Origin: Usnea hakonensis
Taxonomy: Eukaryota > Ascomycota > Lecanoromycetes > Lecanorales > Parmeliaceae
Length of the DNA: 64,000 nt
Assembly (NCBI GenBank): GCA_013423325.1
Contig: BLJB01000061.1
Coordinates: 105,728-169,727, forward strand
Direction of reading: 5' to 3'
Shown here: piece after piece, positions 33,815 through 44,892 of the stretch
Numbering within the stretch: position 1 is the stretch's first letter
How the letters are laid out: the number at the start of each line of letters is the position of its first letter
Notes under the pieces: model-generated
Told to the model about the DNA's origin: nothing
The model's database searches: none
What the model saw: only the letters and a program-made list of their open reading frames with translations
Made by a program: the position numbers and the translations under genes

Positions 33815-34145
33815 TATCAGGCTTTCGTGTTTGATCCTCCTTTGCTGATCTGTTAATTGTTTTGATCTGTTGTTGCACAGACGATAGCGGATACGGCGTG
33901 CTTTGAAAAGATATTTGCCTCTACTCTGATAGAACAGAAATAGATACTAAGCATCTATGCCTCTAAGAATCTTATGGAGTATGTGATTGTGTAATGGAGT
34001 TTGAACAGATTGAAGTCGGTCGAAGTTGAATATGAAGTCTTGGCGTTACATGCGATGAATTTTCTACTGCTTCTCAATCACGAAGTAAGAACTCTCACAC
34101 TTATTACCAATTCCCTTTGACTGAACCTCGAGACTTGCGTTAAAC
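33815..34145. other. Intergenic
   Basis: 331 bp; should contain the terminator of the zinc-finger gene and the promoter of mnd1. Nothing else seen. Confidence 0.4.
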
Positions 34146-34839
34146 ATGGTACTCACTCATCTTCCCTTCTCCTTGGCTTTTACTAACCTCACCTCCACTG
34201 CAGGCACCGAAAACTATCCCGCCCATCGCCAAACAAAACCTAATTCTCAGCTACTTGCAGAACTCCCGCACAGCCCACTCGATCAAAGAGTTGGAGAAAT
34301 CCCTCCCTTCCGTCGCCTCCATCAATGGCATGCAAGTCAAAGACTACCTCCAAGCTCTAAGCGATGAAGGCAAAATTCGAGTGGAAAAGATTGGCAGCGG
34401 GAATTGGTATTGGAGCTTCCTTTCTGAGGAGAAAAGGAGCCGCGATAATGTGCTGGGAAAATTGAAGGAAGAGTTGGGGAAAGTTCAGGGTTCTCTAGGA
34501 GAATTGGAAGCGAAGGTCAGAGAAGCCAGTGAGAAGATAGGGGAGGATGATGAAGATAGGGGGAGGCTGGTCAGTGCACAGCTCGAGTTGCATGGCGAGG
34601 TTGAGGTACTGAAGAAAGAATTGGAGGGGTACAAGGACGGGGATCCGGGAGAGGTGGAGAGGAGGCGGAAAGAGAGCAAAGCCTTACAGGCTAAGGCGGA
34701 GGTGTGGACCGACAATATAAGGATATTGGAAGGCTATGCGCTGGGTTTGATGGGCGGTGACAGGGAGAAACTGGATGCTGTGAAGAGGGAGCTATATGGT
34801 AACGAGTATGTTGAAGGGGAGGGGCTAAAGGAGCTATAG
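34146..34839 (+). CDS. mnd1: Meiotic nuclear division protein 1 (Mnd1)
   Basis: Exon 1 is just the ATG (34146-34148). A 55-bp GT-AG intron follows, then exon 2 at 34204-34839, giving 212 aa. The joined start MAPKTIPPIAKQNLILSYLQ followed by HSIKELEKSLPSV and IGSGNWYWSF is the winged-helix N-terminus of Mnd1. A coiled coil occupies residues about 85-175, and the C-terminus is helical. Mnd1 pairs with Hop2 to help Dmc1 and Rad51 strand invasion during meiosis, in the nucleus. Length fits the family (about 210-220 aa). No Hop2 gene is in the window. Confidence 0.92.
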
Positions 34840-36120
34840 GTGGCATTGGGAGACGAATACTGAGTGTAATTGCTCCGTGGCTTTATGGAATCAGAGACTG
34901 CATGATTATGCTGGGCTTTCAGATTCTCTGAGGGAGGATCGCGCAATACACTTCAAACCTTGTGACGCATGCGCCGCAATTCCTTATCGTCTGCTTAGCG
35001 GTGCACCTGCCCAGGATTGTCTCTGCCGCTTCGTACCTCTTTGATGATTGCGAACCATAGAGAGATCTCATTCGCCACTTTTGTCACGACGAAACAAGTA
35101 ATAAGGCTTCACTCATACAGATCACTTCACAAATTATGATGTTCCGCCTGTGTCAAGGTCAAGCAGGTCAAGCAGTTCAATGTTTCAAAGTTCTCTGGAG
35201 GTCCCGTAAGGCTGAGAATGAACAAACTCAGGCTCAGGCTATTCCTCAAGCCAGATGCCCCCCCAACCCTCCTTTCCCAAAAATAAGTACCGTCTAAAAT
35301 TGAAGGGAGATCGTGATCCTCATTCTCGAGGATCTCATTTCCATCCTTCTGGCCGAGTTCCAGCTTGTCTCCTATCGCTTCGCCTCATTCGTTTATGCTG
35401 TTTTGTGCCGCGTTTTTGAGTTGCACCCACCATGTTTTCGTGCCCTTAGTGCTTAGTAATTTCTATGCCTCTTCGATACAGATCTGAAATGTCGTGCTGA
35501 CTATGTAAGTGTGAGGATGGTTGGGATGCTGGCGCGTAACAAATCCAGAGACCACTGATTGCCATTGGCAGCACACCAAAAACTCTTTGAAAGGTATACT
35601 GAATTTTTGAAACCGATATTTATAGAAACTTTGGTTTGGAAGTTGTAGATCTTCCTAAACGAAATGTTGAGTAAGGTACTTTTGGAAAAGGATGGTTGTT
35701 GTTAAAGCACACGCTGCGGCAGCGACTTGAAAAGAGGGACTAAGGTATTTTCTTGTTGGGTCGCTTACACCTGAATATTGAATGAAACCCATCAATGTTA
35801 GCGTTTCCTATATCTGAAAAGAAGATACCTATATATATAGCCACTCACCACAGTCCCACTCATCTACCGCCTCTTGCGTGCATGCAATACGCATGCACAG
35901 CCTTGGTGGGATGCTGTCGCCAGTTTTCATGTGTACTTCAATCAAGCAGAAGCGGTCAAATTATTCATGGACAAATATTCACCTATCTGGTGGGGCTGAT
36001 GAATCAGGGACTCCCCTGTTAAAACCCACATAGATCCCGTTCGAGACGATACCCAAATCACCGCTACTGATTTTCAATTTAGATCTAGTGCCTTCTTTTG
36101 CCTCCAGTTCCATATCTAAA
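34840..36120. other. Intergenic
   Basis: No supportable gene in 1.3 kb. The right end is the leader of the membrane-protein gene at 36121. Confidence 0.4.
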
Positions 36121-37060
36121 ATGCAACTTGGCTTTGCGAAATCCAGCAACAAGAACAAAAATCGTCTCCGTCAGATTGCTTTCAGTGAGCCCGCCTTGGT
36201 CGAAATACCTCTCTTGGAGACCCTCACCATGAAAGATGGGACCCAGTCCGGGCTTGAAGTTGCACCCCAAAAAGCTCCAGAGGTCGTCCCTCAGCCCGAG
36301 GAAGCGGAAGCAAAATATACCCTTGGCTCGAGCCAACCGAGCGAGACTGCGTTGGGCCAGCCTCATAGACTCATCAATACAACTCCCAAAATCCAGCGGA
36401 ACAAAGCTCTCTGGGCACTTGCTGTGATCGGGATTGTGTGTCTGGCTGCAGCGCTGGGTACTGGACTTGGTGTAGGTCGACATTTGTCAATTACATCAGG
36501 GTAGGTACAATTTTGAACAAAGAAAGTCACGCGTGATTCGAATTCATCATACTGAGACTCCCGCTGCATGTAGTAGCGCTACTAATAGTAGCTCCGCGAG
36601 AACCATCGTACTGTCCAACACCCAAGTTAGGACGATCCAAGCCTCAGCTATCGCTACCACGGTATCATCTAGCTTTCCTACTACTACCCCATCGTCACTG
36701 GTGTGTCCTACAGCCGACAAGGCTAATTATACCGCTACCAACAAGCCTCATGGGGATTCCGATGATTCTTCTCCATATTTGTTACAAAACACATCTTTGA
36801 CCTACCAGATTTTGTGCAATACCAACTTCCTGGGGGAGCAACATGTTTTACAGATCGTCAAGAATGTGACCTCGTTCAAAGATTGCATTGATGCTTCTGC
36901 TCTGTATATTTTCCAGACTCCGGCAGCTACATTCCCCTCTCTTGGCCGCACCGGTCTCGTATGGGACCCTTACTTGTTTGTATGTTGGCTCAAGAGCAAT
37001 ATCATCCTGTCGGAGGCTGACCCCTCTCCCCCTCTCTTTGCGGCAATCTTACTCCATTAA
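36121..37060 (+). CDS. Single-pass membrane protein with PAN/WSC-like Cys domain
   Basis: Exons 36121-36500 and 36574-37060 give 288 aa; the intron (73 bp, GTAGGT...TGTAG) keeps phase 2. The N-terminal 95 residues are cytosolic-type. A transmembrane helix (about 100-122, ALWALAVIGIVCLAAALGTG) follows, then a Ser/Thr-rich stalk and a Cys-containing domain from about residue 175: VCPTADKANYT, SLTYQILCNTNFLG, FKDCIDAS, and WDPYLFVCWLKSN near the end. This type II layout is common in fungal proteins thought to touch the cell wall. Some usual cysteines are missing. Function unknown. Confidence 0.65.
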
Positions 37061-37557
37061 TGAACTTCGCGCTTCGTGTCATGGAGACAACGAAGACCCG
37101 GTACAATCACGGACAAGCAAACAGAGGGTCAAGGTCAGACCACTGGCAGTACCATAATTTGGACCTCACCTTACGACATGTATTACAGCATCGTCAGCAG
37201 TGATCTGCAGAAATTTGTATCCAGACATAGACATCTTGTGTACATCTAGTATGCTATCAGTGCTCTCTATCACATTGCAAAAGCAGCCCACGATATGTTG
37301 AGGGAAAAAAGCGAACAGCGCCTGAAAAAACATCTCCAAAACAGTGCTCACCGTAACTCTCACGGAGCTACTACACATGTCCAATCCTGAGGTTTCACTT
37401 CCAGCTCTATTGAAGATCATGCGGATCACTCCAATCACAGTTGAGGAGTCCGTTCTGTTGATATCGATAATTTTGGCCTACTCCGGTTGCAACCGGAGAG
37501 CGTCGCAGACAGCCAAGAACCTGAGAACGACTACTGTGGTTCTTCAGCAGGCACTGG
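37061..37557. other. Intergenic, convergent
   Basis: Lies between the ends of two convergent genes. A 100-codon plus-strand frame at 37344-37646 overlaps the SprT-like gene antisense and is not supported. Confidence 0.4.
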
Positions 37558-38467
37558 TTACCATTTTGGGTCATTCTGTTGATCCCTCAGCATCTGTCCC
37601 AGTTCGTCCTTGCCGAAATCCTCGTCTCCGTGCATCAACGGCCTAGAACAACAATTCAAACAAATGGTGTGGCCTTTCCCTGCGCGTTTGGCCGAAATTT
37701 CCATGTGATGCACCGATCGGCGGTCTACCAAGCTCAGAAGATAGTTGAACTGGTCGTCGTGGTAGGGATCGCCAAATGCGTGATAATCGAAAAAAACTTC
37801 GCGGTCGGAGCTGATAAGAGCGTAAGCGTGCTAGGCCGCTCATAAGTTAATTAGTCACCGCAATCTTTTCTTATTCGGTGGACACACTCACCACAAGCTC
37901 ATGGAACATAGTCTGCCACATCTGCAAACGTGGATCCGGTACGTCGAAGATGCTATCCGAATTCAGCCAAATTTTGCACCGCTGCTGCCCTTCATTTTCC
38001 TCAGGTGCTAGCGGTTGGCAAAGACCCATAAACCCACTCCTATGCTTAACGCCATTTATTACCTTTTCCACTATCTCTCTTTCAGTCGCCCAAACCGCTA
38101 CAACACTACCCTTGAGACGACCATCGAAGAACGCAATATCTAAGTCAGCGAGTGCTTTGATCACGAGACTAGGATCCCAATTCGGGTGTCGCGCCGCTGC
38201 ATCCAGCCGATTGAGCGCTTCTTTCTGAGCTGCTGGCAGAGGCTGTAATGGGGTCAGAAAGTTGGCCAGTATTTGTGTTGCTTCGGCTTTGCTGAGCTGT
38301 GGGAAAGCGGAGGATCGGAAGGTTTGGTAGTCGTGGAGGTCACTATGTGGATGATCGTATTCAGCGCCTGTGTCCCACGAGACAGGCTCTTTGGTCTGGT
38401 CTCTAAGATGCTGACGAGTGCTGTCGTTGAGGTAGGGCGTTGGGCGATTTGAGGGTGTGGGGGACAT
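37558..38467 (-). CDS. SprT-like zinc metalloprotease
   Basis: Exons 38467-37892 and 37830-37558 (61-bp intron) give 282 aa. The splice falls inside the active site: exon 1 ends FHELV and exon 2 starts HAYAL, so HELVH (residues 189-193) forms only after splicing. The first half holds DLDIAFFDGRLKGSVVAVW, typical of the SprT fold entry (LF..F...L). A C-terminal CLNCC motif might bind a second zinc. SprT-like proteases (Spartan, Wss1 and relatives) degrade DNA-crosslinked proteins, but many fungal members are uncharacterised and this one lacks obvious DNA- or ubiquitin-binding motifs. The protease call is sound; the substrate is unknown. Confidence 0.82.
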
Positions 38468-39624
38468 GATCGGGTGTTTGAGGGTTGGGCTTGTGGGGAG
38501 AGATGGGTGGATGATATTTTTGGTAGTAATGGAAAAATGTAGAAATCTTTACCTATGTCCTAGGAAGAAGGCTGTATGTATACACCTTGAGAAGCCTCTG
38601 CCAACGCCACGTGACAATTCTCTCTGCCAAGTTCGTGTTATTCGTGTGTCAGAAGTGTTAAATCAAGCACCAACACGACTGAAAGGTGGTCTGTGGGAAG
38701 CTTGTGGAACTTGGGGCCTTTGTGGTGTGTTTGAAGGGTAACAAAAAAATATTGTATGAGTTCTAGGCCTTGCTGGACGCATGAGAACAAAGACATCCAG
38801 TCGAATTCAGCATGAGCCCCAGACTGAAGTAGAAGATTCCCATTCACGCTATCTAAACATATGAGCTAGCATTCGCCAACACATCGTCATAAGTAGTCCA
38901 CAGCAAGACTACCCACTCAACAATCCAGCCCAGAAATTGCTACCAGTGAGGGTTTTTAAGCGCGAGTGAGCCAAAACCCCCATCGTAGCAGGAAGATGAA
39001 AATGGGGTAAATGAAAAACAGGGCAAAGCATCAGATCTCTTAAGAGCCTTAAGGATAGTGCATGTGTTATGTGTGGAAAATCATAAAGATGATGACCGAG
39101 TATGTGTAGAAGCTAGAGATAAAGAATCATATAAAGATGTAATAGGTAGAGTCTCGCAAGCTAGAATCCAGACCTACTACTCCGTACGCCCCTGATTTTT
39201 GAAACGTAAAAGACTGTTTACCCTGCAGATCGCCGCGTCAACGGAGATTCCAGAGACCAAATCCTCAAGCTCGATCCCTCGGCTAAAGACTTGGACGCAT
39301 GTTTGGTGTTATCGATGTTGTCGCTGAAGCCACCAAATTAGGAGTTGTTATCGGCATCTGTTCATACTTAGCCAACAACAAAACATAAGTAAGTACGCGT
39401 CGAATTAATGTCACACCTTCACTGTCACACTAGCGTAATACCTTCGGAAGGTAGCCCCAAATTTATTGGTGGGGCATTATCCGAAGGAGTCTTGGCGTCC
39501 AGGCGTCACTTTCAACGAGGTGTCTACCTTATGCATCTACTTCCAACTACACTACTTCAGGTTTCCCAACAAACGTACTTGCCCAGTCGAACGCTTTCCG
39601 TAAGACAAATCAGAAAAAAAGCCT
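38468..39624. other. Intergenic
   Basis: No supportable gene. A 29-codon frame at 39299-39388 (MFGVIDVVAEATKLGVVIGI...) has a hydrophobic core and could be a stray fragment of an NLR or membrane gene; too short to call. Confidence 0.35.
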
Positions 39625-41731
39625 ATGATGGTAGAGCATCAAGGTCTGCCTGTTGAGCTTCTCAATGGCATCTTCGAGATGGTAATGCCTGCGTTCTCTT
39701 ACCATATTTGACTGACGTTGGGCAGCTTTATGAAGAAGATCCCTTGAGCCTTATTCCTCTGACTTTAGTTTGCCGCCATTTTTCCATGCTTGTGATACCT
39801 CTACTCTACCGCAATGTCACCCTTGACATCAGCAAAAGAGACTCAAGCAGCGGAGAGAACGTTTACGAAACGTTGGTTGAAAGGTTCTTACATGGCATAG
39901 ATGGACCAACATTGTGTGCATCTGTCAAAGAGCTTCGTGTCGTCAATCTAAAGAGCTACAACAGTATATGGGATGATAGCCCCGAACCTTTGGCTAGTCT
40001 GTTACCAAGACTCGCCCGTTTAGAGGTGGTCCGTTGGGAGGTCAAGAGCTTCTTACCCGAAGCTGCATTCGAGCTACTGCTCAAGAATCCATCGACTAAA
40101 CGACTTCGCTTGCATCTAGATATTGGGGCAGCCTTTGAACTCGAGAACTTCAAGAATCCATCGACTAAACAACTTCGCTTGCACTAGATGTAGGGGCAGC
40201 CTTTGAACTCGACAATCTAAAGACATGTGACAGATTTTTGGCGCATGCGAGTCATGCACTATGCTCTTTACGCATCTGGCTCCCGTATAACTACTGCAGA
40301 GCCACCAATGCCCGGGAGATCAAGCTGAGAATTGTCAACACCTTAAAACATTGTCCCAATCTACGCATCTTTGCCGTATACAACAATAGGTTGTTGGAGC
40401 ACGCGGCTAATGGAATGAGGCTTGCTGTTGAGCCTGGAGATACTTTGCCACTGCTGCAGGAGCTTTCAATTATAGGGGATAGCCCTCTCTTCCAACCGGA
40501 GGACTTAGAGAACTGGGGCGCAAACGGAGGCTGGTCCAACCTTCAGAGGGTGACATTCCGTGATCACCAGCTATTGGAAGGTATTCACGGCTGCCAGGAT
40601 ACACTTGACTCCATCGACCTAACCCATGTATCCGACGGCTTTGAGCAATCTCTTGGAAGAATCTGCTCGCGTGTTAATAATCTCCAAGAATTGAGAGTGG
40701 GTGGAGAACGGTCATGCGTTCCAATCGCAGCATTACAGAGATGTGGGCACTCACTCAAGTCACTTGTAATACTGACTTACCGTGGCGTGGACCAATTGGA
40801 TGCGGTAGGGCTCGAAGGTCTACAAGTGATACAAGATCACTGTCCATTACTATCAAGTATAGTCTTGAGCATAGACAGACAACCTGATAGTCTGGTAGGC
40901 GCTTGACAATCGTTCCAATACTGCCATCTGATTAATGGGCTTCAGTTACAGGACCATCTGTCTATACTCGCCCGATTTGATTGCTTGGAAGAGATCTCCT
41001 TAGATTTTGGTAGACCACCCGAGTCTCGTGGTTTGCAATGGGCGCAGATCAATGAGGCAGAAATGGCAAATGTCCAGAGCCTGTTTCGTTATCTGATCAA
41101 GCACAAGTGTGGACGAAAACTGAAATCACTTGCAATATGTTGTGGGACTCGTCTCTTCGACTGGGGTCATCGCGTGAAAATTCACAATGAGTCCGACTTC
41201 TATCACGCTTCGACCACACCGGGAGTTGGGGGCCAAATCCCGATGATATTTGTCCGCCGTATTCGACTCGGGGAAAACCAAGACGGATAGGAAACTGAGA
41301 TCTCTCAATGCGACAACGATAGTGTGGTGAATGAAGCAAACATGAACTCTGTAGATTACTTGAACAGCATGCTGCCAATAACATTATCCCATATGATCAC
41401 AGAATTGAGCCGCCATGCGGAAAAAACATCTGCAGAACTCCTGGATCTCAATTACAATGTCCGAACTGACGCTCTCCAGTCTAGTCTTGCAACCTATGGA
41501 ACCGATTGGAAGATGCCAAACGGCATGTTACTACTGTTGGAGTGGCAACGACGGAAGCATAAAGAGAAAGGGTGGGACTTGTTGGAAATGCCTCTTATGC
41601 AAGAAAAAGCTGGAAAAGAGATGTTCCTGTACGATAGACTACAAGCTCGTGAGGAGAGCAGCAAAGTTGGTAACGCTCGATGTAATGGCAAGATCGCAGG
41701 ACGAAGAGAGACGCCCCTGGCTAGAGGTTGA
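39625..41731 (+). pseudogene. F-box protein, disrupted by frameshift and an in-frame stop
   Basis: Exon 1 (39625-39681) splices over a 44-bp intron to 39726. The joined start GLPVELLNGIFEM...SLIPLTLVCRHF is an F-box. Frame is kept to a TAG at 40185-40187. A 69-bp tandem duplication lies just before it, and the second unit lacks one base, causing the shift. The correct frame resumes as DVGAAFELDNLK and runs on as leucine-rich, LRR-like sequence. A 51-bp intron (40895-40945, CTGAT branch) fits well. A further in-frame TAG at 41288-41290 is followed by 147 more open codons to 41731. F-box proteins recruit substrates to SCF ubiquitin ligases. As it stands only the first 173 residues can be made. 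Confidence 0.75.
40083..40219 (+). repeat. 69-bp in-frame tandem duplication with 1-bp loss
   Basis: Copy 1 is 40083-40151 and copy 2 is 40152-40219 (68 bp). They share AAGAATCCATCGACTAAAC at the start and GGGGCAGCCTTTGAACTCGA near the end. Copy 2 lacks one T after CTTGCA, which breaks the F-box gene's frame. Confidence 0.9.
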
Positions 41732-42311
41732 CACACAAGTAATGAGTTGTCGATGATGAAGCAAAAGCCGAAGGCCCCCTCCATTTGAGTATCAGCTACC
41801 AACACTAGATTCGAGGCGCGACTTGCAAGTGGGATCTGGTTTTCAAGACATAACGGGCCTTGCACTATACTCCAAGTATAAACAGATCTTCGAACTCAAA
41901 AAGCGGGTCTCCATCATTTGTGAAAAATGCTGATGCCCCTCAGTGCCTGAACCCGGATGACATGATTGTATTTGTCGCATTGTGGTTGAAATGTAGCTGG
42001 ATGCTTTTCATTTTCTTCGCCATATTCGTTTGCAGATATCTGCACTGGAATGTAAGCTCGTGCACATTGTACTTCTTTCATTGAAAAGAAGGAAAACGAA
42101 AAAGAGAAGGAGCAAAACGCCCAAACTTGGCCTGTCTTTCTGTCATTTATGTTTGCAGCCAGGAAAAGACAAAGCGGTCAGAAGCTGCCAGAATATCCGC
42201 CCATCATAAGACCAACATGGAAAGCCTCCATTCTTCGTACCACTTTGTCATTGAGAGACATCAAAATGAGACGTCGGCGTAGCTTACTTTGGAAACGCAA
42301 CGGTATCCACA
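41732..42311. other. Intergenic
   Basis: No supportable gene. It separates the F-box pseudogene from the Lys-rich gene. Confidence 0.35.
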
Positions 42312-43913
42312 ATGGGTATCGAAACGCGTTCTATGAAGAGAGCAGCACTATGGCGGGCGGGTTTGGAGCCAGATGTGACAAATTCGACACCCGTGGCGAT
42401 CACTACAACGGCAAATACTGCGCTTGCGGCTCCTCAGGCGGCGCCCAAAGTGGCGAATGGCAAAATCGCGGTAGAAGGTAAAGTGAGCGCGGACAAGGTG
42501 AAGAAGGGTGCCCGGACCAAGAAAGGGGGAAACGCAAAGGGTGGAAATGGTGCCAGCAAGGTGCAGAGGAACACTGCGACTAAGAGACCCAGTGTTCAGA
42601 CAGCAAAGCCGAAGGCCAGAGGCAAGAAAGAGGCTGAAGAAGATGAGGTAAAGGATCAGAAACTTGGACCAGGACGAGAATCTAGAACAGAACCAAAACC
42701 AAGACCAGCCACTGAAGGAAGGGGAAAGGGAAAACCTACAGAGGCTTCAAACAAGGTCCAGAAGAGCGTCGGGACTCGCAGTCAGCTTGCTAGGAACGTG
42801 AAGCACAAAGCCAAGGGCAACGAAACAGCTGACGAGAATGTTGTGGAGGATCAACAACCTGATTCTGAACGTGAACAGCGCCACGAGCTGGCCCAAATTG
42901 TCAATAAATGGAAGAAAACCCCCAGGATGTCGAAAAGCACCAAACCCAAGAGATTTGGAATCAAAGCAATTTCGAAAGCGAAAAAGGAGGCAAAAGCCAA
43001 TGAAGTGATCAATTGGTCTAAGCCTAAGAAACAACACCCAGTCAGTGAAAGGGCAAGGAAAGGATGAGACCCATACTGGCCCAATGCCGACAAGGACCAG
43101 CCACAAACGCCAAGCAAACAGGGAGGAAAAGAGAAGGCCTCAAACCCACACAAGACGAAAGAGGTACTTGGGCAACGATTCACCCGCGCAGAACTTCAAG
43201 AAGCAAATGCCCTTGAGAGGGAGGTCGATGAGCCGAATCTGACCAACGAGATCCATCCCATCTGGGCCATTGGAAAATTTCGCTTCTCTGACGCTACCAA
43301 CACAATTGAACCCGAGAACGCTTACTCCGCAATTGCTCCCGCTCTGCGGCTTGCGTCGCTCTGGGTCGACCGGCCGGAATATGAGATTTTCTGGTATAGA
43401 CTGTGGGGCGAAAAGTATGATAAACGCAAGGTGATGATGCAGATTGTTGCGAACGAAAAACCTCATAATAGCATTCTGCGGAAACCACTGGTACAGGATG
43501 AAAGCGCGAGGTCCACGAGCTCCAACATTCTACGGAATGATATTCTAGATACTTTCCAGTGCGAGTGGCGATTTGGGCCGCAAACTTCGGGCTTGTGGTG
43601 GACATTGGAAGAGGGAATCGCTGAATCCTCGGGATGCATGACGACGCTCCACGACGACTTTGAGAGGCTCGCTTGCGCTTACCAACCTGATACGACAACA
43701 TCTGGACGGCTGAGATTCTACTTCTACTTCGCCGTCAACCTGGTTCGCGCACTAGTACAACAAGTATGTCAGCTCAAACGCAGAGAGAAATTTGGGCATA
43801 ATGTGGAGCCAATTGCTAGGGGTACGGTAATCTCAGAAACTCTTGGGGTAAAATGCTCCCGCTCGAGGAATCATGGGAGGACGAAGCCTTCCGAGAACCG
43901 GTTTCTCAAATAA
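42312..43913 (+). CDS. Lys-rich disordered protein with degenerate protease-like tail
   Basis: Model: exon 1 at 42312-43040, 54-bp intron, exon 2 at 43095-43913, giving 515 aa. Splicing removes an in-frame TGA (43065-43067); the AAG acceptor is weak, so a real stop is possible. Residues 1-240 are Lys/Ala/Glu-rich and disordered with several nuclear-signal-like clusters. The second half looks folded: NEIHPIWAIGKFRF, YEIFWYRLWGEKY, ILDTFQCEWRFGP, and LRFYFYFAVNLVRALVQQV. The last segment sits where some fungal SprT-like proteins have a helix with HExxH; here it reads RALVQ, so it could not bind zinc that way. Beyond about 43850 the expected SWEDEAF-type tail appears only in another frame, suggesting a frameshift. 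It may be a decaying gene. Confidence 0.5.
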
Positions 43914-44892
43914 ACTCACCAAGGGGTCCAACGGCTTCAGATGGCTTGGCTGCCTATCTCCATGTTTATGGGCCGGGGGGAATCAGGTCTGGGAGGCTCT
44001 ATCAGTCACCGAGGATGGACTGAATCCGCGAACGGTTTTTAGCAGACAACTAGTTCGACAAGGATGACGAGATCGATCGAATTGGATGGCGAACCCCTCT
44101 GATAGGTCGACGGCAATGCATGTTATGCCGAGGAACTGGCCATTGATGAAGCCTAGAAGGTCCTGGAGGGAAGCCATTCAGGAGACGTAAGTTGAATTCG
44201 TATTGGACTCGGCTTCTGATGTCCTCGTGGTGTTGAAGGCGGCAGTTTTGTCAAATTATTGTGAAGTCGTACTGTCTGCTGTTGCAAACTAATGGGTGTT
44301 GTGCCAAAGCTGACCAGACTGTTCCCAGGACCGCCACCTCAGTGAAGTATATATATACTGAGCATGTATCTCGGCGCGTGAGTTCGCGTGCTCACGGGCG
44401 AGAACGTCGCGTCTTATATGTATATATACATGCTTTGCCACATCTTGAGGAGGCCTCGTGATTCTGGCAGATCGCGCAAGGAGAGCTAAGTGTGTTGGAT
44501 AAGATTCACAATATGCTTCCCAGACTATGCTGTCGACCTATTGGGCAGCCGACAACTGGTCTCACTGAACGACTGTGAATATATATATATATAAAAATTG
44601 ACACGACATTCGGATCCCAACACGCCTATAGTTTCTATCATTCCTTCAAGTATTCTCTATATCAACAGAGATATTCGGATCCAAACGCATCTACCCTCCA
44701 TCATTGTCTCAACAAACGACATACCCTTCTTGCTTAGAGCATCAAGTACCAGGACAAGTCGCCGTACCAACACCACATACACAACTGTGCTTCAATTCAG
44801 TCCTGCAACAAGGCCAACTTCTCGATAACGAGCGTCCTGTTCATAGCACCAGTCAAGTACCTCCGTCAAGCAATCTGTCTCCGATACCAAAG
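43914..44892. other. Intergenic with AT-rich microsatellite
   Basis: No supportable gene. An (AT)n microsatellite lies at 44579-44593. A small palindrome around 44375-44395 (CGTGAG, eight bases, CTCACG) sits between two TATATATA stretches. Confidence 0.4.

Noticed and set aside
37344..37646. 100-codon plus-strand frame
   Set aside because: Overlaps antisense to the well-supported exon 2 of the SprT-like gene.
39299..39388. 29-codon frame with a hydrophobic core like an NLR N-terminal domain start
   Set aside because: Too short, and no downstream NLR domain exists.
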